Both the position numbers and the translations under genes were made by a program. From assembly GCA_031772625.1 (NCBI GenBank), contig CM062820.1:313275840-313339839 (forward strand): 64,000 bases of DNA, given 5' to 3'. The DNA comes from Pinus tabuliformis. Taxonomy: Eukaryota > Streptophyta > Pinopsida > Pinales > Pinaceae. The notes beneath the pieces were generated by a model that worked only from the letters and a program-made list of their open reading frames with translations, was not told the origin of the DNA and did not search any database. Positions within the stretch are counted from its first letter, which is position 1. Each line of letters opens with the position of its first letter. Positions 1-12,480 of this stretch are shown here, piece by piece.

Positions 1-3000
1 ACCATATGACAGGAAACATTGCCCTCTTCTTAGCCTTAAATCAAAACTTGAAGTCAGAGGTCACACTAGGAACTGATAACAAAATCTCTGTTATGGGAAA
101 AGGGGAGGTAAAAATATTTACAAAACAAGGAGAAAGGAAAACCATAGCAGATGTCTACTATGTCCCCGGAATGAGATGTAACCTCTTGAGTATTGGACAA
201 CTTATTCAAAAAGGTTACAATGTATTTTTTGTAAATGATGTATGCACCATCATGGATATACCACCCAGCAAAAGATGCATTGCTGAGGTGAAGATGACAA
301 GGAACAGGATGTTCCCTCTCAGGGTCAGGGCAGATTTGAAAAACAAAGAGGTAATTGCAGCAGTTACCCAAGAGGCCTTCCAAAGCGTGCCAAAGGATGA
401 AAATTGGTTGTGGCACTTGAGATTTGGACATCTCAATTTTGGAGGTCTAAATTTGTTGAGCAGGAAAGGAATGGTAAGAGGATTACCATTGATAGAGAAG
501 CCAGACAACCTTTGTGAAGGTTGTATATTGGGCAAACAACATAGAGAAAGCTTTCCATTAGGTAAAAGCATAAGGGCAAAGGCACCCTTAGAGATTATCC
601 ACTCAGATTTATGTGGACCGATGCAAACTCCATCACTGGCAGGCAGCCTATATTTCTTAACATTCATTGATGATTTTACAAGGAAGACTTGGATATATTT
701 CCTTAAAAACAAAAGTGAAGTGTTTGAGAAATTCCAAAATTTCAAAGCACTTGCGGAGAACCAAAGCGGGCTGCATATAAAAGTTTTGAGAACTGATAGA
801 GGAGGTGAGTATATCTCCAATGAATTCCTAAAGTTTTGTAGAGAAAATGGAATTCATAAACAGTTTACAGCCAAGTACACCCCACAGAAAAATGGAGTTG
901 CTGAAAGGAAGAACAGAACCATCATGGAGATGGCAAGGAGCATGTTGAAGGCAAAGCATTTGCCAAATGATTATTGGGCTGAAGCTGTACATTGTGCAAT
1001 TTATATTTTGAACAGGTGTCCTACAAAAGCAGTCATGAACAAAGTGCCAGAAGAGGCATGGAGTGGGAGAAAGCAAGGAGTCACCCACATGAGAGTTTTT
1101 GGATGTGTGGCTTATGCACACATTCCAGATCAGCTAAGGAAGAAGTTGGACAACAAAGGGGAGAAATGTCTTTTCATTGGATACAGTGATGAATCCAAAG
1201 CTTACAGGTTGTATATCCCATCTACCAAGAAGTTTTTTGTCAGCAGAGATGTTCAGTTCATTGAAGAGGAAGCTTGGGATGGAAGCATAGAGAAAACAAT
1301 GAATGTTAAAAACTGTTTCTCTCATGATGAAGATGATGAGGAGGTGGCTGAGATACATCCCCAAACAGCAGCACCAACACAAGGACAGCAAGGAACACCA
1401 TTGAGGATCAATGAGAGTGCTTCTCCAAGCACACCACAAGGAGGAAACTCAAGTGCATCTTCAAGCACTTGCACACCAAATGAAAGAGGTACAAAGTTTA
1501 GAAATTTAAGTGAAATTTATGAAGAAGGAATGAATTCCTTATTTGCCTTGTTTTGTCATGTTGATGATCCTATTCATTTCGAAGAAGCAATTAAAGATAG
1601 GAAATGGATAGAAGCTATGGATGAGGAGATCAATGCCATAGAGAGAAACAAAACATGGGATTTGGTTGAGCTACCAAAAGGCAAAGAAGTCATTGGTGTG
1701 AAATGGGTCTACAAAACCAAGAGCAATGCTGAAGGCAAGATTGAAAGGCATAAAGCAAGGTTGGTTGTCAAAGGATACAAGCAGCAGTATGGGAGATTTT
1801 ATGAGGAGACTTTCGCACCGGTTGCAAGAATGGAAACAGTGAGAGCAGTGTTGTCCATAGCAGCTCAAAACAAATGGAAAGTCTACCAAATGGATGTGAA
1901 ATTAGCATTCCTAAATGGAGTGTTAATGGAAGAGGTTTATGTGGAACAGCCTCTAGGCTATGAGAAGAAAGGTGAAGAGCACAAAGTGTGCAAATTGAAG
2001 AAATCTCTTTATGGGCTGAAGCAAGCGCCAAGAGCATGGTACAGCAGGATAGATTCATATCTATTGGATAATGAATTCGACAAGTGTGAAGGAGAACCCA
2101 CCGTCTACATCAAAGAAAAGGATGGTAAAATCTTGATTGTTGTCTTATATGTTGATGATGTTATTTTCACAGGTAATGATGATCAGCTCATTGAGAATTT
2201 TAAATCAGTCATGAAGGATGAATTTGAAATGACTGACATGGGTTTGTTGAGATACTTCTTAGGCATAGAAGTAGATCAAAATGAAAAAGGAATTTTTATC
2301 TCACAGGCAAAATATGTAAATGAAGTGTTGGAAAGATTCCATATGCAGGAGTGCAAGGCAGCAATCACTCCCACAATAATGGGATTAAAACTCAGCAAAG
2401 AGGACAACAGCAAGGATTTTGATCCTAGTTTGTACAAGAGTATTGTTGGCAGCCTTATGTATTTAACAGCTACTAGGCCTGACATTATGTATGCTGTTAG
2501 TTTAATTTCCAGATTCATGGAGAGGCCAAAGGAGGCACATTGGTAGGCAGCAAAAAGAATTTTGAGGTATGTGAAAGGTACCAAAAGGTTTGGAATTTTA
2601 TATAATGTCTCAGAACATTTAGATTTGGTTGGATACACTGATAGTGATTGGGCTGGAAGTGTAGATGATCGGAAAAGCACTTCCGGTTATGTTTTTCATA
2701 TGGGTTCAGGAGCCATCTCATGGGCTTCTAAGAAGCAGTCCATTGTAGCATTGTCTACAGCAGAGGCTAAATATGTGGCAGCTACAGCAGCAGCATGTCA
2801 AGCAGTTTGGATGAGAAGAATGTTGAGAAGCTTAGGCCAAGAGCAGGCAAAAGCGACAGTGATATTTTGTGACAATAGCTCAGCTATTGCATTGTCAAAG
2901 AATTCAGTGTTTCATAAGAGAACGAAACACATTGATACAAGGTTTCACTACATCAGAGAATTGGTGAACAATGGAGAAATTGTCCTAGAACATTGCAGGA

Positions 3001-3119
3001 CTCAAGAACAGGTAGCAGACATCTTAACAAAGCCATTGGATCAGAAAAGCTTTGAATTTTTGAGGAAGTGTCTGGGTATGACCGAATGCCCAGCAGTTGA
3101 AATTAAAGGGGAGTGTTGA
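1..3119 (+). pseudogene. copia-1 Ty1/copia polyprotein, 3' part, one internal stop
   Basis: This encodes the integrase, reverse transcriptase and RNase H part of a Ty1/copia polyprotein; the 5' end lies outside the window, and the reading begins a few residues after where the protease DSGC motif would be (MTGN visible). Domains in order: GAG pre-integrase zinc motif (HLRFGH, CEGC) near residues 137-175, integrase core (HSDLCGP, FIDDFTRKTW, TDRGGEY, NGVAERKN), reverse transcriptase (MDVKLAFLNG, LYVDD), then RNase H (YTDSDWAGS, DNSSAIAL, ADILTKPL). A TAG stop at 2544-2546 replaces the CAG glutamine kept in the copy at 24863-28105, splitting the frame; the same frame then continues to the stop at 3117-3119. 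Other likely changes from the family consensus are DVKL for DVKS and PQKNG for PQQNG. Family assignment is firm; loss of function rests on the stop codon. Confidence 0.95.
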
Positions 3120-4150
3120 AATATTAATTTCAACCGCATTTACTGCAGCGTGGTTTGGCAAAACCACCCAGACTTCCCCGCACCACCATTCGCAAAAGGT
3201 CGTTTCCGTGAGGAGGGCTCCGACACAATCAGCATGAGACATGCGTCCAGTGTACAACCATGAAACCACCATCTCCCCGGACGTTAAATTTCGTTTGAGT
3301 TGTGTGAGGTTGGTGTGCGAATTGCGTCCGATCGGGTCAACGCATGTGGAATCACTCCAACCTGCCAGAACGTTAATCTTACTCTTACCGTCGGCTTCTA
3401 ATTAATGCATTTAATGCTTGGTCATAGCTTTAGGTGAAATTTTTAAAGTTTTACATACGGCACGTAATATTAAATTTGTTTTGCTAACACATAAAAATAT
3501 ATGTTTTGTGTATGCGTTGACTTGGTATGGTATGGTATTGTATTGCACACGGGAGGAGGTGAAACAAGTGGTGCGCTGCAGTGAAAAGAAACCAGAGGGT
3601 GTATGCACAGCAGTGCAAAGATATACATCTTTGTATTTTGTAATGTTTTGTTTTTTGTGGTGTTGACCATTTGTAATGCAATGGTGAAATGGCACAGCAG
3701 TGCGAAGGTGAAACAAGAGCAGAGCATGTAATGCTTTATGTGTTGGAAGTTTTGTAATATGCATGTGTGTATAATGAAATTGTTTTAGAGCAGTAAACTT
3801 ATGTAAATTTTTATTCTTCAGCAGTAAATGTAAAAGCTCCTTTTACAGCAGTAAAAGTGTATGAAGATTTTACACAGCAGTGTAAAAATCATTTTTGTAA
3901 AAGAGAGACGGAGTATTTTGTTTTGGTGAAAGTTCTTGTGTAAATTCCTCTCAGCTAAGAGGATGAATATGTATCAGGCAATTTTATTTTAATGAATACA
4001 AGCATTTTATGGTGATGTAATACTCTGTTCTCAGATAAATTTTAAAGCTTCCTTGTGCACAAAAGATCCTGGAGTAAAGGAAACAGAGCATTGCCTCTGT
4101 GGTGTGTCATTTGTTTGTTTTTGGTATTTTCCCATCAAAAATACCCAACA
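3114..4150 (+). repeat. copia-1 3' LTR (about 1037 bp)
   Basis: It starts TGTTGAAATA directly after the purine-rich tract AAAGGGGAG and ends ACCCAACA, the usual TG...CA boundaries. The length is almost the same as the 1041-bp 5' LTR of copia-2, and the last few hundred bases resemble that LTR (for example the stretch around the GATCCTGGAG at 4066), whereas the first few hundred do not. The end is supported independently: homology with the host repeat at 30963 begins exactly at 4151. Confidence 0.85.
3604..3887 (+). repeat. Series of short hairpins around an ACAGCAGT core in the LTR
   Basis: Four short inverted repeats share the same centre but have different stems: TGCAC-AGCA-GTGCA (3604-3617), GCAC-AGCA-GTGC (3692-3703), TTTTAC-AGCA-GTAAAA (3841-3856) and TTTTACAC-AGCA-GTGTAAAA (3868-3887). 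Reverse-complement forms occur in the LTRs of copia-2 and copia-3. The role is unknown; an enhancer-like or RNA-structure element of the LTR is possible. Confidence 0.7.
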
Positions 4151-4416
4151 TCACACGCTCCTAGGGTCAAACCCTAAACTCCGGTCTGCTCCACACAAAC
4201 TGCACGCAACACAAAACCTCTCCACCACCGCTCACGTCAGCTTACGTCAACCGCCTGTGCACCAAATCCACCGTCAGTTCCACAGTCAACACTATAGACG
4301 AGAGCGACTCAACACAAGGCTCACTATGTATCTTATAAACTAGACCTCTGGTAACACACAACAACGCTGAACACCACTACACCACTGTGTCAGCTCCTCA
4401 CAGCGGTTAGATTCAC
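4151..4416. repeat. Host repeat unit X, copy 1 (target of copia-1 and of the outer MULE)
   Basis: This segment matches 30963-31191 along its length, apart from point changes and a roughly 35-bp extra stretch near 4328-4365. It begins right after the copia-1 LTR end and ends with TAGATTCAC, where the outer MULE begins. The unit may be part of an old LTR element; no coding sense was recognised. Confidence 0.75.
4408..4416. other. 9-bp target site duplication, left (TAGATTCAC)
   Basis: TAGATTCAC lies immediately outside the left terminal inverted repeat; the identical 9 bases follow the right terminus at 18484-18492. The uninterrupted paralogue has a single copy at 31183-31191. Nine-base duplications are typical of Mutator-like transposition. 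Confidence 0.9.
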
Positions 4417-5334
4417 GGCAAGGGCTAACCAACCATATATTGTGTATTAAATGTTGGGCCAGCTATGTATGTCAAGGATATGTATGCGCCCCCCATGACT
4501 TATGTAGTATATCCATGCAACGGGACTCCGGCGACCACCTTGTGTTTTCGGTGACGAGCGCGGGACCCACCAACCGCGGCCCCCCCGTCTCGAACTTGCT
4601 GTTGTCGACCTCCCCTCGTGCCAAAACACATTTCGAAATCGGTCTATAGCGGCCTCTGCAACCCGGATTGATGCTGCACATTCCTGTTACATTCTATCGA
4701 TTGAAATCTGATTTTGCAGAGACCTGGAAGGAGCATCGAGACCTATATCTTCGCTATTTTCAACGAGAACTAGAAGCCAGGGGCTGAGACAGAGCGTCAC
4801 TTTGGTCTCTTCAACCCTGATAAAACCACGGTATACTCTGTTAACTTTTCTCCATATTGAGTTGCATGTCAATGCCCTAATCCTAACCAGCACATTATGC
4901 TGTTCCTGAATCCTAACCAGCACCCATTTTGAAATGCAGTATTAAAATTCATACATTCAAATTTTGTTTTTAAACAGTGTTGTACCATATATTCAAAATT
5001 TGATTCTGAATATTGTGATGTACCTGCGTAACTTCCTGGAATGTCTCCGCAAGAAGTGCCTTATAGATTTCAACAATAATGTGGAATACCAAATCCCCGG
5101 TATTTTTGTCTGGAGCGATTCAATATCGTGGGGAGTAAAAGTAGATAGTTCAAAAATTGTAATGCAACATCAAGTGAGGGAATTGGCACGACGTATTGTT
5201 GGAGAAGATTCACGCACAAGGGATAAGCAACTACGCCTAAGTTGCTCCATAGATATAGAAAAAATGTTGCAGTTGCAGTTATGCGTAGTTTTAGTATGCT
5301 GTATTATATATATATATATATAAATTATTAAATG

Positions 5335-5391
<57 letters not shown>

Positions 5392-7119
5392 TATATTAAA
5401 AAATAAATTATCAAATGTACGTTTTGTTTAGATTGATTAAAAAGATTTGAATATTGAATTTACATAATATTTTATAATATGAACATGTCAATAATAGATT
5501 ATGTCAATTGAGCTGTTGCATGTGTTAGATAAATTATTAAATATGATATGATAAACAAAATTGTTAATAAAAGAAATAAATTATTATTGTTTAGTGTTAT
5601 ATCTTAATGAAAAATGTTAAAAGGAAAATAGATTATTAAATCTTATACTGTAAAGAAATGTGTTCACATGGCATATATTATAAGATGTTGTATGGTAAAG
5701 AAAATTGTTAAAAAATATATATATGATAAAGAAAAATGTTAATAAAAGAAACAAATTAATGTTGTTAAAAGTGTTGTATTTTAATGAAAAACATTAATAG
5801 GGAAATAAATTATTAAACTTTGTATTCTAAAGAAATGGTTAGAAGGGAATAGATTATAAAATGTTGTATGGTAAAAATATTAATTTATTATTATTGTGTA
5901 AATTAGGTAAAATTTTTATATTAGATTGTATAAAAAGTATATCAATAATAGTTTTGTTTAGTCCTTTGTCAAAGGGGAAATTAAACAAGTAGCACAACAT
6001 TAATGTTTTAGACTAGGTAAAAAGACTAAGCCAAATGACAAAGCCTATGAGATATTGTTAAAGAAAAAGTTGCACCTTGTGTTAAAGACTAGAATGTCTT
6101 ATCAACATTTGTTCAAAGAGACTATGACTAAATATCCTAACAACATAAACCATGGAAAATATTTAGGTATTAAGTGAATCCCCCACCTACTTTGATGGTA
6201 TAAAGCATGATTACCATCTAGAGAGATGAAATATTCTAAGGTGGTGGGCGGAAGGAAATAGGCTTGTGCTAATTCTAGGTAGTTTAATTTAATTAGGACC
6301 GGAGGTACTTTCCAAGTGTAGATGACTCCACTTGGGACTACTATATGTTGAATGAAGAACGTGAAAATAAGTGATAAGTGGGGATTAGGAAATGTTTGAT
6401 GAATGAATAATTTTGGCTTCTTGAGTGTCATAGGTGCAATCGCGGGGAATCCAATTAGAGTATTGTTTCCTTGATACAAATGTTTGATGAATGAAGAATT
6501 TTGGCTTCTTGAGTATCACACATGCAATCTTGGGTAATCCAACTATCATTTTCAGATTGAATAGTGTTTTTGAAAATTGGCCTATTTTGTTCTTTCCATG
6601 TCTCCCTTAGAATGCAAAAACAAAGCTTCTCCATTTTGGCCCATTGTTGTAATAGAAGAGCCCTAGAGCATGAGTTGAGTAAGTGCTCTAAATTTTAGAA
6701 TCTTGTAGACAAATGTAACAAAGAGTGAGGCCTTGAAAGATTCTTCTTGTAAGTCGCTCCAAGTTAGAATTTTCTCATGAGTTACCTCTAAAATAGAGAG
6801 ACCTTGAGCCATAGATTCAATTTCCAAATTTTGCTCCATATTGTCTCATCTCAAAGTGAAGACACCGCAATGACTATGTTATAAGCCTTCTCCAAGTTGT
6901 AGGTTCCACTCTATTTATACTCCACCATATTGTAATATTATTTTTGTTTCTTGAAGCATAGTCTAGAAATTGTTCTTAGTCATCTCTAGTAGATTGTGAC
7001 CACTATTATTTAGGCAACCAAGTGTTGAAATTGAAGTTAATAATAGTTCAAGACTTTAACTCTTTCTTGTTGAATGAGGCTATTTTTAATTTATGAAGAT
7101 TGTCCTCATCTTGTAATTT
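4417..7119 (+). repeat. Outer palindrome, left arm
   Basis: It pairs with 7184-9661 followed by 18302-18483, in reverse orientation. Differences between arms are few: TA-microsatellite length, an 18-bp indel near 5204-5222 and scattered substitutions. No intact gene was recognised. A 119-codon frame at 4964-5323 and its mirror at 8933-9298 are similar but match nothing known to me. A short stretch at 7660-7740 (ETWKEQNRPIFQN) is faintly like the C-terminal part of LINE reverse transcriptases, too weak to call. Confidence 0.85.
5305..5396. repeat. (TA)n microsatellite, left arm
   Basis: Two runs of TA dinucleotides (5305-5322 and about 5335-5390) are separated by a short AT-rich spacer. The mirror position in the right arm, near 8942-8973, has a much shorter run, which accounts for much of the arm length difference. 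Confidence 0.9.
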
Positions 7120-7183
7120 ACAGCTAGAGGCAAGGAAAAGCCAACATGTTTATTTTTGGGAAGAGTCTTGGAACCAAATGTCA
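7120..7183. other. Loop of the outer palindrome
   Basis: These 64 unpaired bases lie between the arm ends TTGTAATTT (7111-7119) and AAATTACAA (7184-7192). A spacer of this size allows stable inheritance better than a spacer-free palindrome. Confidence 0.85.
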
Positions 7184-8936
7184 AAATTACAAGATGAGGA
7201 CAATCTTCATAAATTAAAAATAGCCTCATTCAACAAGAAAGAGTTAAAGTCTTGAACTATTAGCAACTTCAATTTCAACACTTGGTTACCTAAATAATAG
7301 TGGTCACAATCTACTAGAGATGACAAAGAACAATTTCTAGACTATGCTTCAAGAAACAAAAATAATATTACAATATGGTGGAGTATAAATAGAGTGGAAC
7401 CTACAACTTGGAGAAGGCTTATAACATAGTCATTGCGGTGTCTTCACTTCGAGATGAGACAATATGGAGCAAAATTTGGAAATTGAATCTATGGCTCAAG
7501 GTCTCTCTATTTTAAGGGTAACTCATGAGAAAATTCTAACTTGGAGCGACTTACAAGAAGAATCTTTCAAGGCCTCACTCTTTGTTACATTTGTCTACAA
7601 GATTGTAAAAGTTAAAGCACTTACTCAACTCATGCTCTAGGGCTCTTCTATTACAACAATTGGCCAAAATGGAGAAGCTTTGTTTTTGCATTCTAAGGGA
7701 GACATGGAAAGAACAAAATAGGCCAATTTTCCAAAACACTATTCAATCTGAAAATGATAGTTGGATTACCCAAGATTGCATGTGTGATACTCAAGAAGCC
7801 AAAATTCTTCATTCATCAAACATTGGTATCAAGGAAACAATACTCTAATTGGATTGCCCGCGATTGCACCTGTGACACTCAAGAAGCCAAAATTATTCAT
7901 TCATCAAACATTTCCTAATCCCCACTTATCACTTATTTTCACGTTATTAATTCAACATATAGTAGTCCCAAGTGGAGTCATCTACACTTGGAAAGTACCT
8001 CCGGTCCTAATTAAATTAAACTACCTAGAATTAGCACAAGCCTATTTCCTTCCGCCCACCACCTTAGAATATTTCATCTCTCTAGATGGTAATCATGCTT
8101 TATACCATCAAAGTAGGTGGGGGATTCACTTAATACCTAAATATTTTCCATGGTTTATGTTGTTAGCATATTTAGTCATAGTCTCTTTGAACAAATGTTG
8201 ATAAGACATTCTAGTCTTTAACACAAGGTGCAACTTTTTCTTTAACAATGTCTCATAGGCTTTGTCATTTGGCTTAGTCTTTTTACCTAGTCTAAAACAT
8301 TAATGTTGTGCTACTTGTTTAATTTCCCTTTGACAAAGGACTAAACAAAACTATTATTGATATACTTTTTATACAATCTAATATAAAAATTTTACCTAAT
8401 TTACACAATAATAATAAATTAATATTTTTACTATACAACATTTTATAATCTATTCCCTTCTAACCATTTTTTTTTAGAATACAAAGTTTAATAATTTATT
8501 TCCCTATTAATGTTTTTCATTAAAATACAACACTTTTAACAACATTAATTTGTTTCTTTTATTAACATTTTTCTTTAACATATATATATTTTTTAACAAT
8601 TTTCTTTACCATACAACATCTTATAATATATGCCATGTGAACACATTTCTTTAGAGTATAAGATTTAATAATCTATTTTCCTTTTAACATTTTTCATTAA
8701 GATATAACACTAAACAATAATAATTTATTTCTCTTATTAACAATTTTGTTTATCATATCATATTTAATAATTTATCTAACACATGCAACAGCTCAATTGA
8801 CATAATTTATTATTGACATGTTCATATTATAAAATATTATGTAAATTCAATATTCAAATCTTTTTAATCAATCTAAACAAAACGTACATATGATAATTTA
8901 TTTTTTTATATATATATATTACATTTAATAATTTAT

Positions 8937-8978
<42 letters not shown>

Positions 8979-9661
8979 CAGCATACTAAAACTACGCATA
9001 ACTGCAACTGCAACATTTTTTCTATATCTATGGAGCAACTGAGGCGTAGTTGCTTATCTCCAACAATACGCCGTGCCAATTCCCTCACTTGATGTTGCAT
9101 TATAATTTTTGAACTATCTACTTTTACTGCCCACGATATTGAATCGCTCCAGACAGAAATACCGGGGATTTGGTATTCCACATTGTTGTTGAAATCTATA
9201 AGGCACTTCCTGCGGAGACATTCCAGGCAGTTACGCAGGTACATCACAATATTCAGAATCAAATTCTGAATATATGGTACAGCACTGTTTAAAAACAAAA
9301 TTTAAATGTATGAATTTTAATACTGCATTTCAAAATGGGTGCTGGTTAGGATTCAGGAACAGCATAATGTGCTGGTTAGGATTAGGGCATTGACATGCAA
9401 CTCAATATGGAGAAAAGTTAACAGAGTATACCGTGGTTTTATCAGGGTTGAAGAGACCAAAGTGACGCTCTGTCTCAGCCCCTGGCTTCTGGTTCTCGTT
9501 GAAAATAGCGAAGATATAGGTCTCGATGCTCCTTCCAGGTCTCTGCAAAATCAGATTTCAATCGATAGAATGTAACAGGAATGTGCAGCGTCAATCCGGG
9601 TTGCAGAGGCCGCTATAGACCGATTTCGAAATGTGTTTTGGCGCGAGGGGAGGTCGACAAC
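7184..9661 (-). repeat. Outer palindrome, right arm (main part)
   Basis: This is the reverse complement of 4601-7119 with few changes. The last nine bases, GTCGACAAC (9653-9661), were duplicated by the inner MULE insertion; the arm resumes at 18302. Confidence 0.88.
9653..9661. other. 9-bp target site duplication of inner MULE, left (GTCGACAAC)
   Basis: GTCGACAAC here and at 18293-18301 flank the inner element directly. The mirror site in the outer left arm (4601-4609, GTTGTCGAC) has the sequence once, so it serves as an internal empty site. Confidence 0.92.
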
Positions 9662-9718
9662 GGCAACCAATAAATCCCATGCTATTGGGCCATTAATGCA
9701 TAAGATTTATTGGTTGCC
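9662..9718. repeat. Subterminal inverted repeat at inner MULE left end
   Basis: GGCAACCAATAAATC at the tip is repeated in inverse orientation as GATTTATTGGTTGCC ending at 9718, so each terminus forms its own small hairpin. The same arrangement occurs at 18236-18292. Confidence 0.85.
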
Positions 9719-9734
9719 AGTACCTTATGGCTAC

Positions 9735-9776
9735 CATGAGCCATGAAAGCCATACCATGAGCCATGAAAGCCATAC
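9735..9776 (+). repeat. 21-bp tandem duplication
   Basis: The unit ATGAGCCATGAAAGCCATAC plus one base occurs twice head to tail; the mirror copy is near 18178-18219. Nothing else is known about it. Confidence 0.85.
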
Positions 9777-10058
9777 ATATTTCCGGCGACGTTCAGCGTC
9801 AACTTCGACGGCGCAGGCCTCTCGCTCCAACTCACGAAAGTCCATCATTCGTACTTCATCATTAATACAACTTGTACCAGCATTCAATGCCACCTCCCCC
9901 TTTACCATTTCAAACCTCGTCGGTTTTCGATTTCAAACTGGCATGGGCACGCATATTTTATTTTCAAATGAATTGAGATCTTAAACGATTTCAATCTGGG
10001 CAATAGCACTCAATTCTTTTTGTTATGCTGTGCTATTGTATCCACTCTCGGAGAACAG

Positions 10059-10410
10059 CAACCGACGAAGCATAAACAACCTCAACAGAACCAGAAACTA
10101 TCCACAGCTCAAGTCACTGTTTTTCAAGGTTTCTTGTTCTGTATGCAGATATGGAAATAGCGAAGAAACTAGCTTTGAAACGCTTCCTCCAAAAGCGAAA
10201 GGAGAGGTAATCAAACTCTACATCTTCTATAATATTTTCTCTGTATAAATTGAGATGATTGAATCGGCAAATGTGTATTAATGCGATGTTTTTTTGGAGT
10301 GCAGATTCAACAGCGTTGCTCCTTACACCAGCGTGGAGAGGGCAACATTGCCTTGGAAAGTAGGAAAGGATTCAGATGACCAGATCATACTGTCGTTGGG
10401 TTGTGTATGA
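10059..10410 (+). pseudogene. Captured JAZ/TIFY gene fragment with split Jas motif, left arm
   Basis: The product resembles the C-terminal part of JAZ (TIFY) repressors of jasmonate signalling, nuclear proteins whose Jas motif binds COI1 and MYC factors. Exon 10149-10206 reads MEIAKK then LALKRFLQKRKE; GT at 10207 and AG at 10303-10304 bound a 98-bp intron. Exon 10305-10410 continues with FNSVAPY and stops at TGA 10408-10410. Joined, this fits the Jas consensus SLxxFxxKRxxRxxxxxPY except for alanine in place of the first serine, and the intron falls at the known Jas-intron position. Upstream (10059-10128) a frame ends STAQVTVFQ, like a partial TIFY core; only 20 bases (GT...AG) separate it from the Jas exon, too short to splice. 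No N-terminus or complete TIFY domain is present, so I call it a transduplicated fragment. Confidence 0.82.
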
Positions 10411-11990
10411 CAACAATTGTAAAATGTTGGGGAATGCCACTGACTTTTAATTGCATCACGCAGCATGTTTTACCCTTAACCGATCTGCTTTTTAATCAAA
10501 TTTTTAGATCGAGGGAACCAACGCGTTTTCTGTATTTCTCCACTGTGAGTACAGGGTGGCAGGCAAAACTGATGGCCCGGATAAGAAAGTGGCACTCGAA
10601 ACGGCAATGTAGCATGAAAGTGCAGAAGAATTTCTTAATCCCTAAGTATTCAATCTTGAAACATTCAGATTAACATTAATGTTGTGACATTTTTTTTAAG
10701 TATATTATAGATTTTTGTAATATATCTTATTTGTGTGGATGTTTGTTTATTTCCTAAAAAAAAATGAATTTAATTATTAAATAATTTTTAGAATAATTAT
10801 TAATTAAATTAAATTATAGATATTTAATTTTTTAATAATATTTTAAAATATTCTTAATAATATTTATAAATAAATTAAATGTTTAAATTTACCATTTCAT
10901 TTTTTAAAATAAATTGTTTAACTAAAAATGATATTATATAAAAAAGTTTTATATAAATCATGATATTAGTTTATGGTTTTGTAATAAAATAAGTTTATAA
11001 ATTAACAATCTCAATATGAGTTTCTATAATTAAATAATTTTATTTATATATTTTATTTATATATTAATATTTTATAATAATAAAATTATAATTTAATTTG
11101 ATTTTATATTTATTTTGCTATTTAATATATCATATATATTATGGAGTAATTATTTTAATATTTGTATTAGACTAATGAAATATTCTCATTTAGAATTTTC
11201 AAGATTGTTAAAAGAAATATTTAATGAGTTGTTAGTGGAACCATTTTTTATTTATGGATATTTCTTTTAAGTCATTTATCTTTTTAGTTTTGTGTTTGGG
11301 AAATATTATTAAATTATAAAATATTTTAAAATCTATTTTTTTTTATAGTTAGGCTAACAATTTTTGTGGAAGTAAATTTAGTAATAAAATGATTTAGTCA
11401 CTAAAGCTTTCTTTCACGATTTATTGTTTCAAAATTTATTTGATCATAACATTTTAATGAGATTATATTTATTAAATTTATTAAGGGTTATATTTAATTA
11501 ATTAATACAATCTTTTCTACAATTTATTTAACTTAATTTACAATATATCAAAACACAAATACATTTAGAGACTAACAATATTTAGGTGCCTAATAATTTT
11601 TAGCATTTTCCATTTATAACTTTTATTCATGGAAAAACCACGAACATTTGTTCCTCACAAACTCATAGTCCACCTCTCTCATATTTCAAACTTTGAATAG
11701 AGACTTAACTTAAATTAGTTTGGACTTTGAATAGGGACCCAAACCTTATATTAGGATAGATAGATGGACATTAAATGGTAATTAATCCAAAATCTTTAGT
11801 TTAGATCTTGCTTAAAAATTCAACCGATGTCATTAAATATTTTTTCGGAAAGTAAAATTTAAATTAATTTAAAAAAAAACATCATAGCAAGTTTTGGTTT
11901 GCCATAGTTTACCTTGGTTTAGCAATAAGAAAACCAAAAAAATAGAAAAACCATAATTATTTTAGCATCCAAACATAGTGTCTTTGACAA
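10411..11990. other. AT-rich inner-arm sequence without recognised genes
   Basis: After the JAZ fragment the arm is mostly A and T with long homopolymers and no convincing reading frame. It is mirrored at about 15938-17490. Confidence 0.7.
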
Positions 11991-12116
11991 TTCACACAAT
12001 TCATATATACAAATAAACAGTGATACCACCACACCACATAACTCATTTTGTAATAAACTAAATTCACACAATTCATATATACAAATAAACAGTGATACCA
12101 CCACACCACATAACTC
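11991..12116. repeat. Tandem duplication, two 54-bp copies at 72-bp period
   Basis: Copies at 11991-12044 and 12063-12116 begin TTCACACAATTCATATATAC. They are mirrored in the right arm near 15812-15937. Confidence 0.85.
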
Positions 12117-12118
12117 TT

Positions 12119-12480
12119 GACTTGTTCTATTAGATGGCTTTCAATATCTATATAGGTTGAGATCTTGCACGGATTCCATTTTTCTCAAAATAAAGCTTAA
12201 ATGAATTTTGAAACTCAAATGAATTTTGGATTACACACTTGATAGCATGTTGAAGTTGAACTTTTCAAAGCAACTTCCAAGATTTGGAATTTTTTTGACA
12301 TGAGAAATGTTTAATAAATAATTTTTTTTTAGAATAAGTTAGATTCATATAGTATTTCTTGTTATTATATTTGTGTAGATTGAACTATATTGGATTTAAT
12401 TTGAAGTTTGATTTAAATTTTAAATAACTTTTTATATAATTCCTTTAGAAAGGAAAGCCATCTAATAGAACAAGTCAAGA
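12119..12480. repeat. Segment bounded by a 26-bp inverted motif
   Basis: TTGACTTGTTCTATTAGATG at the left and its inverse at 12456-12480 bound about 310 bp. The same 26-bp motif ends the zero-spacer palindrome to the right, giving six copies across both arms. It may mark a former small foldback or MITE-like element; no target duplication was found. Confidence 0.6.

Noticed and set aside
4964-5323. 119-codon frame repeated in both outer arms (mirror at 8933-9298)
   Set aside because: The arms are near identical, so conservation says nothing; the frame ends in the TA microsatellite and resembles no known protein.
5305-5396. TA-run as origin or regulatory element
   Set aside because: Plain microsatellite with differing length in the mirror arm.
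7660-7848. Possible LINE reverse transcriptase tail in the outer arm
   Set aside because: Only a dozen residues look similar, without neighbouring domains.
9693-9908. Frame opposite the captured region (MMDFRELEREACAVE) as a second captured gene
   Set aside because: No family recognised; it includes the 21-bp tandem repeat and the MULE subterminal repeat, so chance is likely.
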